64,000 nucleotides of DNA from Nocardioides sp. SYSU D00038. GTDB taxonomy: Bacteria > Actinomycetota > Actinomycetes > Propionibacteriales > Nocardioidaceae. The notes under the pieces are model-generated. The model made no database searches. It was not told where the DNA came from and saw only the letters and a program-made list of their open reading frames with translations. Location of the stretch: assembly GCF_016924665.1 (NCBI RefSeq), contig NZ_JAFFJT010000023.1:1-64000 (forward strand), given 5' to 3'. Each line of letters opens with the position of its first letter. Position 1 is the first letter of the stretch. The position numbers were made by a program, and so were the translations under genes. Positions 26,851 through 36,599 of this stretch are shown piece by piece.

Positions 26851-26863
26851 CCGACGCCGAGTC

Positions 26864-26932
26864 GGGGGGGGGGGGGGGGGGGGGGGCGGGGGCGGGCGGG
26901 GGGGGGGGGGGGGGGGGGGGGGGCCCCCCCCC
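26864..26932. repeat. G-tract followed by C run
   Basis: About 60 bases of almost unbroken G (26864-26923, with single Cs at 26887, 26893 and 26897) followed by nine Cs. It starts right after CGAGTC, just past the GH15 stop. The same bases adjoin the C-run at the window start in reverse complement. It could form a G-quadruplex, but the messy GC mix up to 26980 suggests a possible assembly or base-call fault. Confidence 0.7.
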
Positions 26933-26988
26933 GCGGGGCGGCGCCCAGTGGGGCCTTGGCGCCCCCCCCTCGGCGGGGTGGGACGTGA

Positions 26989-27020
26989 CGAGGGGCCGGC
27001 CCCGCAAGACCGGCCCCTCG
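26989..27020. terminator. bidirectional hairpin terminator
   Basis: Perfect 11-base inverted repeat (26989-26999 with 27010-27020) around a ten-base loop, between the convergent GH15 and nuclease genes. Confidence 0.75.
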
Positions 27021-27071
27021 CCTCAGTCGGGCCTACCCGGGATCACTCCCCCGGGCTCGGCGCATGCTGGA

Positions 27072-30000
27072 TCACCTGACCGTGAAGGTGACCGTCCTGG
27101 TGCTCCCGGTGAGCAGGTCGCTGCCGAGGTAGGTGATCTTCACCGACTTCGACCCCTTCTGCTTGAACTTGCCGAGGTTGACCACGACCTTTCCGTTGAC
27201 CAGCGTCTTGGTCTTGGTCTTGCCGTCGACCTTGAAGCTGACCTTGCCGGTGACCGGGACGCCGGCCGGGGCCGACACCTTGATCGTCAGCGACACCTTG
27301 GTCTTCTTCACCTTGACCGGCTTGGGCGAGATCGTGCCCGACACCGACGAGGCCGCCTTGGAGACCGTGGCGGTGAAGGTGTCGCTGGCCGGGCTGGTGG
27401 CGGCGTCACCCAGGTAGGCCGCGGTGAGGGTGCGGGCGCCCGGGGCCAGCGACCGCGCCGGCAGGGTCACCGTGGCGACCCCGTCGACGACGGCTGCCGA
27501 GCCGAGCACCGTCGCACCGCTGCGGATCTCGACGGTGCCGGTGGCTCCACCGGAGACCTGCACGGCGACCGTGCGGGCCTGGCCGTAGGTCAGCGACACG
27601 TTCGGGGCCGTGACCGTCACGGCCGCCGTCGCCACGGTGACGACCGCGGTGTCGGTGCCGCCCTCGTAGAAGGCGCTGCCGAGGTAGCGCACCTCGAGCT
27701 CGCTGGCCCCCACACCGAGGGCGTCGGTGTCGACCGCGACGTCCGCCTGCCCGCCGGACAGGGTGCCCTCGCCGACCAGGGTGTCGCCGTCGTAGACCTC
27801 GACGGTGCCCGTCGGCGCGACCGGCACCTCGGAGGTGACGGCCACCTGCACCTGGGCGTCGGTGCCGAGCGGCGCCTGGGCGTCGGCCGCCGTCACGGTG
27901 ACCGCAGCCTTCTCCACGACCAGGTCGAAGTCGACCTCAGCCTCGTCGTAGGTGTCGTCACCCGAGTAGACCGCGGTGATCTCGCGGGTGGCCGGCGACA
28001 GCGAGCGCGGCGCCAGGGTCAGCGTCGCCACGCCGTCGACCACGTCGGCGGTGCCGAGCGAGGTGTTGCCGGCGAAGAACTCGACCGAGCCGGTGGCCTC
28101 GCCGTCGTTGCCGGTGACCTCCGCGACCAGCTGGGCGGACTCGCCCCAGGTGATCGTCACGTCGTCGGCCGTGACGGCCAGCGTCCGCTCGACCTGCACG
28201 GTGGTGGTGACCTCGGTGCCGGTCTCGGCGCCCTTGAGCGTCAGCGTGGCCGGGCCGGCCGCGATGTCCGCCGGGAGCACGACGTCGACGGTGGCCTTGC
28301 CGGCCTCGTCGTTGCTGTTGGCGTTGCCGGCGGCCGACAGGGTGACGGTGACCGGGAACGACCCGAGCGGGGCGCCCTCGTAGGACACGTCCACGGTGTC
28401 GTCGACGACGTCACCGGGGCCGGTCATCGCGAACGACGACACGTCGAGCTTCACGTGCGCGCCCGGCTGGTACGTCGCGGGCTCGCCGGCCGCCGGGCTG
28501 ATGCCCACGGCGTGCTGGCTGTAGTCGACGTCGAGCGGCTCCTCGTCCGCGAACTCGGCCATGTAGTCGACCATCGCCTGCAGGTCGACCTTGCCGGTGT
28601 CCTTCTTGCTCGTGCCCAGGTTGAAGGCGCGGAAGTTGTCGCCGCCCCCGGCCAGGAACGAGTTGGCCGTCACCGAGTAGACCTGCCCGGGCTTGATCGG
28701 CTGGCCGTGCAGCCAGATGCCGGTGATCCGGTCACCCTCGGCCCGGTCGGGGTCGTAGGTGAACTCGAAGCCCTTCGACGTGCCCAGCCGCAGGAACGGC
28801 CGGGCGGGCGCCTGGCCCCCGGGGTTGGTCTGCCACTGCTGCTCGAGGACCTGCTTGATCGCGGCCCCCGTCAGGCGCATGTTGACCAACGTGTTGGCGA
28901 ACGACTGCACGTCGGCCGCCTGCCGGTAGGTCAGCGTCCGCGGGTAGGCGGTCTCGCCCTCGAGGCCGCCGAGCATGTCGCCGCGCAGGCCGCCCGGGTT
29001 CATGAACGCGATCTCGGCAGCGCCGGCCTCCGGGGTCTCGGTGGCCCAGCGCTGCACCTCGGCGACCAGGTTGCCGAGGGTTGACTCGCCACCGCGGTTC
29101 TCGGCGCCGCCCTCGAACTTGGCCCGGTGGAACGGCGCGGCGACCTCACCGAGCGGGGCCTTGCCCAGCTCGTTGGCCGCGGTCACGGCGGACTGCACGA
29201 TCGCCGCGGTCGCCGGGTCGGCGGGGTAGTTGGCCGTCTGACCGGTCTTCAGGTTCAGCAGCGCCTGGGTCTTGGCCGTGACCTCGCCGGTGGCGGTGTC
29301 GACGGTGAAGACCAGCTGGTTCAGCGCCGAGCCGTACTGGCCGGCCGACACCACGGGACGCTCCGTGACGTCGCGCCCCTCGGTGACCCAGGCGGGCACC
29401 GGGATCGAGTGGTTGTAGGCCAGGTGGGTGTGACCCGACACGATCGCGTCGATGTTGGGGTCGACCCCGTTGACGATCTCGCCGAACGGCGTGTTGGGAG
29501 CGGTGGCAGACGCCAGGTCCACTCCGCCGGCGCCCTCGTGCACCAGCAGCACGATCAGGTCGACGCCGTCGGCCTCCAGGAGGTCCGCCTCGGCGTTCAC
29601 GGCCTCGACGATGTCGGTGGCCCGGATCTGGGCGATGCCGTCGGGTCGGACCAGCGACTCGAGGTCCTCGGTGACCGCACCGATGAAGCCGACCTCGACG
29701 CTGCCGAAGGCCTTCACGAACGACGGCTCGAGCGCCGGGTCGCCGCTGTCGCGGTACTTGACGTTGGCGCCGATGTACTTCCACTGCGCCCGCGGGATGA
29801 CCCGGTTCTTCAGGTCGTTGAAGCCCTGGTCGAACTCGTGGTTGCCCACGGCCGAGACGTCGAGACCGGCCTCGTTGAGGGCGTCGATCGTCGGGTTGTC
29901 CTGCTGGATGAAGGAGTCGAACGTCGAGGCGCCGATCAGGTCGCCCGCCGCCGCGAACACCGTGTCGGGGTTCTGCGCCCGCAGCGACTTCACCGCACCG

Positions 30001-32630
30001 GCGAGGACGGCCGCGCCGGCCTCGGTGCCGGAGGAGTTGTTGGTCAGGCGACCGTGGAAGTCGTTGGTGCCGAGGATCTGGATCTCCCGCTCGGCGGGCT
30101 CGGTGTCGGCGACGTCGAAGCCGACGATCTCCGGGTTGTGGTCCGAGGCCCGGAACGGGCCGTCGTCGTAGAGGTCGGTCACGTTGTAGTTGCGGCGACC
30201 GTACTCGTAGTAGACCGACTCGTAGCCGTTGGTCGTCCAGATGTCGACGCCCTTGACGTCGGCGGCCGCGACCTCGTTGGCGAGGATGTGGTCGAGCGAC
30301 CCGATCCCGCCGTCGAAGTTGTAGCTCTTCTCGCCCACCTCGGTCGTCGACTCGAGGTTGACGTAGCCCGCCGCCTCCAGGACCTGGATGGGGTCCTCCT
30401 TGGAGTACGCGTTGAAGTCGCCGGACAGGAACACCTTCTGCACGCCGCGGGCGGTCGCGAAGGAGTCGGCGAAGGTCACCAGCGCGTTGGCCTGGGCGAC
30501 CCGGTCGGGGTTGGACCCGCCCTGGCCGGTGCCGTCGTTGGAGCCGCTCTTGGACTTGAAGTGGTTGGCGATCACCGCGAACCCGTCGGCGTCGTCGCCG
30601 CCCTTGGCCTTGAAGGCCTGGGCGAACGGCTCACGCGCGTTGTCGAACGCCGACACACCGACCAGCACCTGGGAGGCGCCCACGGTCTCGACGGTCTGGG
30701 GGTTGTAGATGAAGGCCGTGCGGATCACGTCCTCGATGGCGACCGGCGGGAGGCCGGCCTCACCCGGGGAGACGACGTAGTCCCAGCGCTCGGTGCCCGC
30801 GTCCTCGTTGAGGGCGTCGACCAGCGCGGCCACGGCCTCGTCGCGGTTGGCACCGTCGACCTTGCGGCTGTTCTCGATCTCCTCGAGGGTCACCACGTCG
30901 GCGTCGAGGGCGTTGATCGAGTTGACGATCTTGGCCTGCTGGCGCTCGAAGTTCTCCTCGTTCCACGCGCCGCGCGGCCCGTTGTCCTCGGGAACCTCGC
31001 ACTCGTCGACGGTGAGCGGGTTGCCCGCTCGGTCCTCGAAGGGCACGCAGCCCGGGACGTCCTCGCCGAGCGTGGTGAAGTAGTTGAGCACGTTGAACGT
31101 CGCGAGCTTGAGGTCGCCCTCGACCGGCGTGGGGGCAGCGGGGCGGTCCTGCTCGAACTCGATGCCCTCGGGCTCGCCGACGACCTTGCCCTCGGTGGGC
31201 TGCAGCCGCCAGCCGAAGCGGAAGTCGAGCACGACCGGCTCGGGGAAGGTGACTGCCGCGCCAACGCGGACGGTGTGGTCCTGGGTGAGCCACGGGAACG
31301 GCTGGTCCTCCTGGCCGCTGCCGTCGACGTCCCAGAACTTGGTGCTGGAGCCGTCGTCGAGGATCAGGCGGTGGGCGTTGTTGTAGGCCGTGCGCGCCGC
31401 GACACCGGCGGCGTCCTGCGCGTCCACGACCTCGGTGACGTTGTAGAGAGGGGTGGCGCTGCCGGCCGCCAGGCCGATCTCCCCGAAGTGGGCGTTGGAG
31501 TTGCTGCCGCCGTTGTAGGGCGAGCCGTCGTAGACGTCGGTGACGGTCACGTCGCCGGTGGGCTCGAAGACCTCGCCCTCGACCTTCTCGCGCGCGGCGT
31601 CGAGCGCCGCGCCGGTCAGGCACCCGGTGCCGGGCAGGGCGCAGTCGGTGCCGGGGACTACGGTCTTGGGCACGACCGTGCCGAGGCTGGCGACCGAGGT
31701 GACCCCGGCGTTGGTCGCCTCGATCTCGGTCAGGCCGTTGAACTCCTTGGCGGTGCCGGTGACCTGCACCGAGGCGCCGACCTCGGGGTAGGTGGCGAAG
31801 CCGCCCGGGCCGCCGTAGACGAAGATGCCGTCAGAGGCGTCCGGGGTCGCGTCGGCGCCCGGGGTCTGGATGTAGAAGCCGTTGAAGCCACCCGTGGGGT
31901 AGGCCGCGGTCACGACGCCGGTGGTGGTCACCGCCTGGTTGGCGCACGCGCTGTTGGCGCCGGTGCCCTGGATGCCGGCGATGGTCTGGGGGGCCGTGGG
32001 GCAGGTGCCGGCAGCCGCGCGCGGAGCACCCGGGGTCGGGTCGGTCGCGCTGAAGTCGGCGGCGTTGTCGTTCGTGTCGGTGCCGTCCGCGGCGCGCTGG
32101 ATGGTCGTGGTCACGGAGGCGGTGCCGGCAACCGTTCCCTCCGGGGAGTTGCTGTTGCCGTAGCCGACCTTGTCGATGGCCGTGATGCTCGCGGGGTTGA
32201 CCAGGGCGGTGCCGCTGGCGATGAAGACCGTGCCGCCCCCGCCGCCGGGGTTGATCCCCGTCGCGGTCTGGTCGACGTTCGGCACCTCGCCGCCCACGGC
32301 GCCGTTGGAGCCACCCTTGATGACGTAGTAGTCGCCGGGCGCGAGGTCACCGCTGAGGTCGGCCTTGCCGTTGGCGTTGCCGGTGCCCGTGGGCGACCGG
32401 TACTGCACCGAGAGCCCGGTCAGCGGGATGGGTGCGGCGGTGGGGTTGTAGAGCTCGACGAACTTGTTCGCATAGGTCGCCCCGGCGGACCCGCCGTTGA
32501 GGTAGACCTCGGTGATGACCAGGTGGTCGGGCGGGGCGGCGTTGGCGGCCGGCGTGGCCACGAACGAGAGGCCGGCGACGGCCACACCGAGCCCGAGGGC
32601 CCCGGCGATTCTCTTGCGGAGGGACGACAT
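27072..32630 (-). CDS. Giant secreted nuclease / 5'-nucleotidase with Ig-like repeats
   Basis: An 1852-residue secreted multidomain enzyme. Order: Sec signal peptide (cleavage near residue 31); lamin-tail domain (about 33-200); OB-like domain typical of ExeM/NucH nucleases (about 215-320, extending to 495); endonuclease/exonuclease/phosphatase domain with 'LATFNVLNY' (509), 'TLEEIENS' (581), 'SGDFNAYS' (736), 'GSLDHI' and 'SDHNP' (829); a UshA-like metallophosphatase with 'LGTNDFHGR' (853), 'AAGDLIGAS' (894), 'GNHEFD' (929) and 'SGHTH' (1065); a 5'-nucleotidase C domain with 'LTYRQAADVQSF'; then several Ig-like repeats (about 1410-1852), the last lysine-rich. It should degrade extracellular DNA to nucleosides and phosphate. 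No LPXTG anchor. The ATG has GGAG ten bases upstream. Confidence 0.93.
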   Translation of the reverse strand: MSSLRKRIAGALGLGVAVAGLSFVATPAANAAPPDHLVITEVYLNGGSAGATYANKFVELYNPTAAPIPLTGLSVQYRSPTGTGNANGKADLSGDLAPGDYYVIKGGSNGAVGGEVPNVDQTATGINPGGGGGTVFIASGTALVNPASITAIDKVGYGNSNSPEGTVAGTASVTTTIQRAADGTDTNDNAADFSATDPTPGAPRAAAGTCPTAPQTIAGIQGTGANSACANQAVTTTGVVTAAYPTGGFNGFYIQTPGADATPDASDGIFVYGGPGGFATYPEVGASVQVTGTAKEFNGLTEIEATNAGVTSVASLGTVVPKTVVPGTDCALPGTGCLTGAALDAAREKVEGEVFEPTGDVTVTDVYDGSPYNGGSNSNAHFGEIGLAAGSATPLYNVTEVVDAQDAAGVAARTAYNNAHRLILDDGSSTKFWDVDGSGQEDQPFPWLTQDHTVRVGAAVTFPEPVVLDFRFGWRLQPTEGKVVGEPEGIEFEQDRPAAPTPVEGDLKLATFNVLNYFTTLGEDVPGCVPFEDRAGNPLTVDECEVPEDNGPRGAWNEENFERQQAKIVNSINALDADVVTLEEIENSRKVDGANRDEAVAALVDALNEDAGTERWDYVVSPGEAGLPPVAIEDVIRTAFIYNPQTVETVGASQVLVGVSAFDNAREPFAQAFKAKGGDDADGFAVIANHFKSKSGSNDGTGQGGSNPDRVAQANALVTFADSFATARGVQKVFLSGDFNAYSKEDPIQVLEAAGYVNLESTTEVGEKSYNFDGGIGSLDHILANEVAAADVKGVDIWTTNGYESVYYEYGRRNYNVTDLYDDGPFRASDHNPEIVGFDVADTEPAEREIQILGTNDFHGRLTNNSSGTEAGAAVLAGAVKSLRAQNPDTVFAAAGDLIGASTFDSFIQQDNPTIDALNEAGLDVSAVGNHEFDQGFNDLKNRVIPRAQWKYIGANVKYRDSGDPALEPSFVKAFGSVEVGFIGAVTEDLESLVRPDGIAQIRATDIVEAVNAEADLLEADGVDLIVLLVHEGAGGVDLASATAPNTPFGEIVNGVDPNIDAIVSGHTHLAYNHSIPVPAWVTEGRDVTERPVVSAGQYGSALNQLVFTVDTATGEVTAKTQALLNLKTGQTANYPADPATAAIVQSAVTAANELGKAPLGEVAAPFHRAKFEGGAENRGGESTLGNLVAEVQRWATETPEAGAAEIAFMNPGGLRGDMLGGLEGETAYPRTLTYRQAADVQSFANTLVNMRLTGAAIKQVLEQQWQTNPGGQAPARPFLRLGTSKGFEFTYDPDRAEGDRITGIWLHGQPIKPGQVYSVTANSFLAGGGDNFRAFNLGTSKKDTGKVDLQAMVDYMAEFADEEPLDVDYSQHAVGISPAAGEPATYQPGAHVKLDVSSFAMTGPGDVVDDTVDVSYEGAPLGSFPVTVTLSAAGNANSNDEAGKATVDVVLPADIAAGPATLTLKGAETGTEVTTTVQVERTLAVTADDVTITWGESAQLVAEVTGNDGEATGSVEFFAGNTSLGTADVVDGVATLTLAPRSLSPATREITAVYSGDDTYDEAEVDFDLVVEKAAVTVTAADAQAPLGTDAQVQVAVTSEVPVAPTGTVEVYDGDTLVGEGTLSGGQADVAVDTDALGVGASELEVRYLGSAFYEGGTDTAVVTVATAAVTVTAPNVSLTYGQARTVAVQVSGGATGTVEIRSGATVLGSAAVVDGVATVTLPARSLAPGARTLTAAYLGDAATSPASDTFTATVSKAASSVSGTISPKPVKVKKTKVSLTIKVSAPAGVPVTGKVSFKVDGKTKTKTLVNGKVVVNLGKFKQKGSKSVKITYLGSDLLTGSTRTVTFTVR

Positions 32631-32704
32631 GAAGCGGTCTCCAGGGGTCAGGTGATGAGTGAGAGGTGACGCGCGGGGAAGAAGGTGGGGCCCGAGCCCG
32701 CGTC

Positions 32705-32761
32705 ACTGTAACCCTGGGAGCCGACCGAGGGACAAGGCCGAGAAGTTAACGGTCGGTGACG
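32705..32761 (-). promoter_or_regulatory. candidate promoter and possible PHO-box-like site of the nuclease/nucleotidase gene
   Basis: On the minus strand TACAGT (32705-32710) could be a -10 and TTGTCC (32730-32735) a -35, with a long 19-base spacer. Just upstream (about 32739-32761) lie two 11-base units beginning CGTCACC and GTTAACT that loosely resemble the direct repeats of Streptomyces PHO boxes. Weak by eye; reported because a phosphate-releasing exoenzyme is a classic PhoP target. Confidence 0.25.
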
Positions 32762-32833
32762 GATCTACGAGAGATATTCCGGTGATCTGTCAGGTCTTGC
32801 CGTAGGCCCGGACGCCGAGCCTTGCGGGTCGGG

Positions 32834-33457
32834 TCAGGCGCCGCGGAGCAGGTGCCGCTGGCGCCAGACGCCGGCGAAGAACTGCCACCCGGACACCAGG
32901 GTGAGCACCACCGCGGCGGCGAGGCAGACCAGCGCGGCGACGTTGAGGACGTCGCCCGGGGTGTGCAGCCAGTCCGGGATGTCGCGGTCGAGCAGCGGCA
33001 GCGTGAGCCCGCCCAGGGCCAGGGCCTGGGCGGTGGTCTTGAGCTTGCCGAGCCGGTCGGCGGCCACCACCATCCGGCGCAGGATCGAGAGGCGCAGCAG
33101 CGTGACGCTCCACTCGCGGGCCAGCACCACGATCGTGATCGCCCACCACCACCAGGAGTCGTGGACGATCGCGAGCCCGACGAACGCCATGCCGGTGATC
33201 GCCTTGTCCGCGATCGGGTCGGCGATCTTGCCGAAGTCGGTCACCAGCCCTCGGGCGCGGGCGATGTCGCCGTCGACCTTGTCGGTGATCATCGCGACCA
33301 CGAAGATCGCCCAGGCCACCAGCCGCCAGGCGGCGGAGTCGCCGCCGTCGTGGAGCAGGGCCCAGCCGAAGAACGGCACCATCACGATCCGCAGCGTCGT
33401 GAGCGCGTTGGGCAGGTTGAGGTTGCTCACCGTCTGCTCGGGGCGGGCCTCGCTCAC
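32834..33457 (-). CDS. pgsA: CDP-diacylglycerol--glycerol-3-phosphate 3-phosphatidyltransferase
   Basis: A 207-residue CDP-alcohol phosphatidyltransferase that makes phosphatidylglycerol phosphate. The signature D-x2-D-G-x2-A-R-x8-G-x3-D-x3-D is complete in the segment from '[12 protein letters not shown]' through '[12 protein letters not shown]'. About five to six membrane helices follow the '[20 protein letters not shown]' opening. The GTG start at 33457 overlaps the rimO stop (GTGA). It is the last gene of the ftsK-rodZ-rimO-pgsA run. A myo-inositol-phosphate-type paralogue cannot be wholly excluded, but the context favours pgsA. Confidence 0.92.
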   Translation of the reverse strand: MSEARPEQTVSNLNLPNALTTLRIVMVPFFGWALLHDGGDSAAWRLVAWAIFVVAMITDKVDGDIARARGLVTDFGKIADPIADKAITGMAFVGLAIVHDSWWWWAITIVVLAREWSVTLLRLSILRRMVVAADRLGKLKTTAQALALGGLTLPLLDRDIPDWLHTPGDVLNVAALVCLAAAVVLTLVSGWQFFAGVWRQRHLLRGA

Positions 33458-34896
33458 GAGCCCACCTCGGCGACCAGGTCGACCCCCTCGGTGGCGACGA
33501 CGACGGCGGTGACCAGGTCGCCCACCCGGGCGGTGCTGCCCGCCAGCAGGGTGGTGCCGTCGACCTCGGGGCCCTGGTGGTCGGCACGACCGACCGGCCC
33601 CTCGTCGTCGACCGACTCCACGAGCACGCTGACCGTCTCGCCGATCCGCTCCTCGGCGCGCTGGGCGTTGAGCTCCTCGACCAGCCGGGTGACGTGCTCG
33701 GTGCGGGCCCGCACCTCGTCGTCGTCGAGCTTGCCCTCGAACGTCGCGGCCTCGGTGCCGTCCTCGTCGGAGTAGCCGAAGACCCCGGTGACGTCCAGCC
33801 GCGCCGCGACCAGGAAGTCGCACAGCACCTGCAGGTCGTCCTCGGTCTCGCCGGGGAAGCCGACGATCACGTTGGAGCGGACGCCGGCCGTGGGGGCCAG
33901 GCCCCGCACCTGCTCGAGCAGGCCGAGGAAGCTCTCGGGGTCGCCGAAGCGACGCATCCGGCGCAGCACCGGGTTGCTGGCGTGCTGGAAGGAGAGGTCG
34001 AAGTACGGCACCACCCCGGGGGTCGTCGCGATCGCCTCGATGAGGCCGGGCCGGGTCTCGGCCGGCTGGAGGTAGGAGACCCGCACCCGGTCGACCCCGT
34101 CGAGGGCGGCCAGCTCGGGGAGCATCGTCTCGAGCAGCCGCAGGTCGCCGAGGTCCTTGCCGTAGGACGTGGAGTTCTCGCTCACCAGGAACAGCTCGCG
34201 CACGCCCTGGTCGGCCAGCCAGCGCGCCTCCTGCAGCACGTCGCTCGGCCGGCGGCTCACGAAGGAGCCGCGGAAGCTGGGGATGGCGCAGAAGGTGCAC
34301 CGGCGGTCGCAGCCGCTGGCGAGCTTGAGCGGCGCCATCGGCCCCGACTCCAGGCGGGTACGCCGCTCGGTGCCGACCCCGGGCACCGAGATGGCGGACG
34401 CGTCGCGGTCGACCGGCGAGATCGGCAGCAGCAGCCGGCGGTCCTGCGGGGTGTGCGGGTGGTGGGTCTCCCCCGCCACGATCGAGCGCAGGCGGGCGGC
34501 GATGTCGGGGTAGTCGTCGAAGCCCAGCACGGCGTCGGCCTCGGGCAGCGACTCGGCGAGGTCCTTGCCGTAGCGCTCGGCCAGGCAGCCGACGGCGACG
34601 ACGGCCTGGGGGCGACCCGACTCCTTGAGGTCGGCGGCCTCGAGCAGCGTGTCGACGGAGTCCTTCTTGGCGGCCTCGACGAAACCGCAGGTGTTGACCA
34701 CCACGGTGTCGGCGTCCTCGGGGTCGGCCACGAGGCGGAAGCCGCCGGCCTCGAGCCGACCGGCCAGCTCCTCGGAGTCGACCTCGTTGCGCGCGCAGCC
34801 GAGCGTCACCATCGCGACCGACAGCGGGGTGTCGGCGGGGTGCTCGGCGGGGTGCTCGCTGGGGAGCCCGGGAGGGAGTGTGGTGTCGGTCGTCAT
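33454..34896 (-). CDS. rimO: Ribosomal protein S12 methylthiotransferase RimO
   Basis: A 480-residue radical-SAM methylthiotransferase that modifies an aspartate of ribosomal protein S12. The N-terminal domain has the auxiliary-cluster cysteines C34 ('TLGCARN'), C70 ('NTCGFV') and C104 ('VGCLAERY'). The radical SAM motif CxxxCxxC is C196, C200, C203 ('[12 protein letters not shown]'). A TRAM domain ends the protein. It starts at ATG 34896 with no strong ribosome site. It lies between the RodZ-like gene (86-base gap) and pgsA (4-base overlap), the usual actinobacterial order. Confidence 0.95.
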   Translation of the reverse strand: MTTDTTLPPGLPSEHPAEHPADTPLSVAMVTLGCARNEVDSEELAGRLEAGGFRLVADPEDADTVVVNTCGFVEAAKKDSVDTLLEAADLKESGRPQAVVAVGCLAERYGKDLAESLPEADAVLGFDDYPDIAARLRSIVAGETHHPHTPQDRRLLLPISPVDRDASAISVPGVGTERRTRLESGPMAPLKLASGCDRRCTFCAIPSFRGSFVSRRPSDVLQEARWLADQGVRELFLVSENSTSYGKDLGDLRLLETMLPELAALDGVDRVRVSYLQPAETRPGLIEAIATTPGVVPYFDLSFQHASNPVLRRMRRFGDPESFLGLLEQVRGLAPTAGVRSNVIVGFPGETEDDLQVLCDFLVAARLDVTGVFGYSDEDGTEAATFEGKLDDDEVRARTEHVTRLVEELNAQRAEERIGETVSVLVESVDDEGPVGRADHQGPEVDGTTLLAGSTARVGDLVTAVVVATEGVDLVAEVGS

Positions 34897-34982
34897 GTCC
34901 GTGGTCGAGTATGGCTGCCCCGGACCGCGGGGCGCGAACCGGCGACGACCTCCGCCGCCGTTCCCCCGACGGCAGGGCAGTG

Positions 34983-36599
34983 TCAGCGGACGACGAACCG
35001 GTTCTCGGCGGGCTCGCCGGTCTTGCCCAGCGCACCGCGGTCGTCGCCGTCGATGCGGACCTCCAGCGACCCGTCGGTCGACTGCACCCGCACCGGCGGG
35101 CTCGCCTGCATGCTGCGCGACTCGCCGAACGCCAGCTCGCCCTTGAACACCACCGCTCCCCCGCCGTCGCGGACGATCACCCGGGCCCCGCCGCCGGCGG
35201 CGGTCACGATCACCGGCACCGGCGGCGCCAGGTCGGCCGAGGCCGGCGAGATGCCGCCCGACCCGTTGGCCAGCGACGGCGTCGCGGGGGTGTCGACGGG
35301 CCGGTCCATGATCAGCCGGGCCACCGACCAGCAGAGCACCAGCGCCATCACCGCGGCCACCAGCACCGACCAGTTCGGGCCGGTGCGGGTCAGCGAGCCG
35401 GAGAGCGAGCCGCGGGCGGCGTTGAGGTCGGCCTCGAAGACCCGCCGCGGGTCGATGGGGGCGTCGGCGTAGCGCTCGTCGTAGGTGGCGAGCAGCGGAG
35501 CGGCGTCGAGGCCCAGCACCCGGGCCAGGGTGCGCAGGTGGCCACGGGCGTAGAAGTCGCCGCCGCACGGCACGAAGTCGTCGATCTCCATGGCCTCGAT
35601 GACGTGCGGGCGGATCCGGGTGCGCTCGGCGAGCTGCTCGATGCGCAGGCCCAGTCGCTCGCGTGCGGCGGCCAGCCGCGGCCCGATCGTGGGGTCGACC
35701 ACCGGCACCTCGGAGAGGTCGTGGATCAGCTCGGTGGAGGCTCGCCAGACGCCGGTGTCCTCGGCCGGCGCAGGGCCGACCAGGCGCACGTCGAGGACCG
35801 GCGAGAAGTCGACGGTGTCCTCGGGCAGGACCCGGCCCACCGCCCCCATCGCGGCGGTGGCGTCGGGGTCGAGGTCGGCCTCGGGCACCACCGGCACCTC
35901 GTCGGTCGACTCCTCCCACAGCAGCCGGTCGGTGGTCCCGACGGGAGGCTCGGACCGGGAGGGGTCGAGCGTCACCAGATCGTCGGCGGAGGTGGCGTCG
36001 ACGATCTCGACGATCTCGCAGCGGCCGTCGGCCAGGGCGGCCAGGGCCTCGGTGGGGTCCGCACCGCCGCGCACGGTCGTCGCCAGCCCGAGCGGCACCG
36101 CGAACGGGGCGCCGTGCAGTCGCTCGGCCAGCCGCGCGTGCCAGCGCGCCCGGGTCGGCAGCCCGTCGAGCACGGCGTCGGGGTCGAGCGGGAAGACCAC
36201 GAGCCGGCCGTCACGCAGCCGGCCACGACGGGGCAGGTGCTCGACCTCCTCGACGGCGTCCCAGGGCAGCCCGGTCCAGTCGCGGCCGAGCCGGAGCCGC
36301 AGGCCCTGCTCGTCGGCGACCAGCAGCGGCGTGCGGGCGTCGTGGACCGCCCTCGCGTACGCCGCGGCGAGCCCAAGCAGCGCCAGGCCGGTGAGCCAGC
36401 TGCCCGCCCCACCCCAGCCCGCGGCCCGCACCAGCCAGGCCAGCGCCACCAGCAGGGACCCGGCGGCCAGGGCGGTGGTGAGCCGCACCTCGCGGCGCAC
36501 CTCCACCTCGCTGCCGTGCTCCGGCCCGGCGTCCGTCGGCGCGGTCGTCCCGTCGGCCATCTGGTCGGTCGTGTCGGTCGTGGCGTCCATGGCGCTCAC
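34983..36599 (-). CDS. RodZ-like helix-turn-helix membrane protein
   Basis: A 538-residue protein. Residues 40-85 hold two membrane helices, followed by a PH-like region ('[20 protein letters not shown]', '[12 protein letters not shown]'). Then comes an acidic linker and an HTH_25 domain (about 310-378, '[20 protein letters not shown]', '[15 protein letters not shown]'), a further helix (about 411-432) and a C-terminal beta domain like DUF4115. The HTH-TM-beta half matches RodZ, an organiser of cell shape; the N-terminal membrane/PH half is an extra fusion. The GTG at 36599 overlaps the ftsK stop (GTGA). Confidence 0.85.
   Translation of the reverse strand: MSAMDATTDTTDQMADGTTAPTDAGPEHGSEVEVRREVRLTTALAAGSLLVALAWLVRAAGWGGAGSWLTGLALLGLAAAYARAVHDARTPLLVADEQGLRLRLGRDWTGLPWDAVEEVEHLPRRGRLRDGRLVVFPLDPDAVLDGLPTRARWHARLAERLHGAPFAVPLGLATTVRGGADPTEALAALADGRCEIVEIVDATSADDLVTLDPSRSEPPVGTTDRLLWEESTDEVPVVPEADLDPDATAAMGAVGRVLPEDTVDFSPVLDVRLVGPAPAEDTGVWRASTELIHDLSEVPVVDPTIGPRLAAARERLGLRIEQLAERTRIRPHVIEAMEIDDFVPCGGDFYARGHLRTLARVLGLDAAPLLATYDERYADAPIDPRRVFEADLNAARGSLSGSLTRTGPNWSVLVAAVMALVLCWSVARLIMDRPVDTPATPSLANGSGGISPASADLAPPVPVIVTAAGGGARVIVRDGGGAVVFKGELAFGESRSMQASPPVRVQSTDGSLEVRIDGDDRGALGKTGEPAENRFVVR

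Noticed and set aside
29127..32669. Open frame of 1180 codons opposite the giant nuclease
   Set aside because: The minus strand has clear domains and a signal peptide; the plus frame is Val/Gly/Asp-rich noise produced by GC bias.
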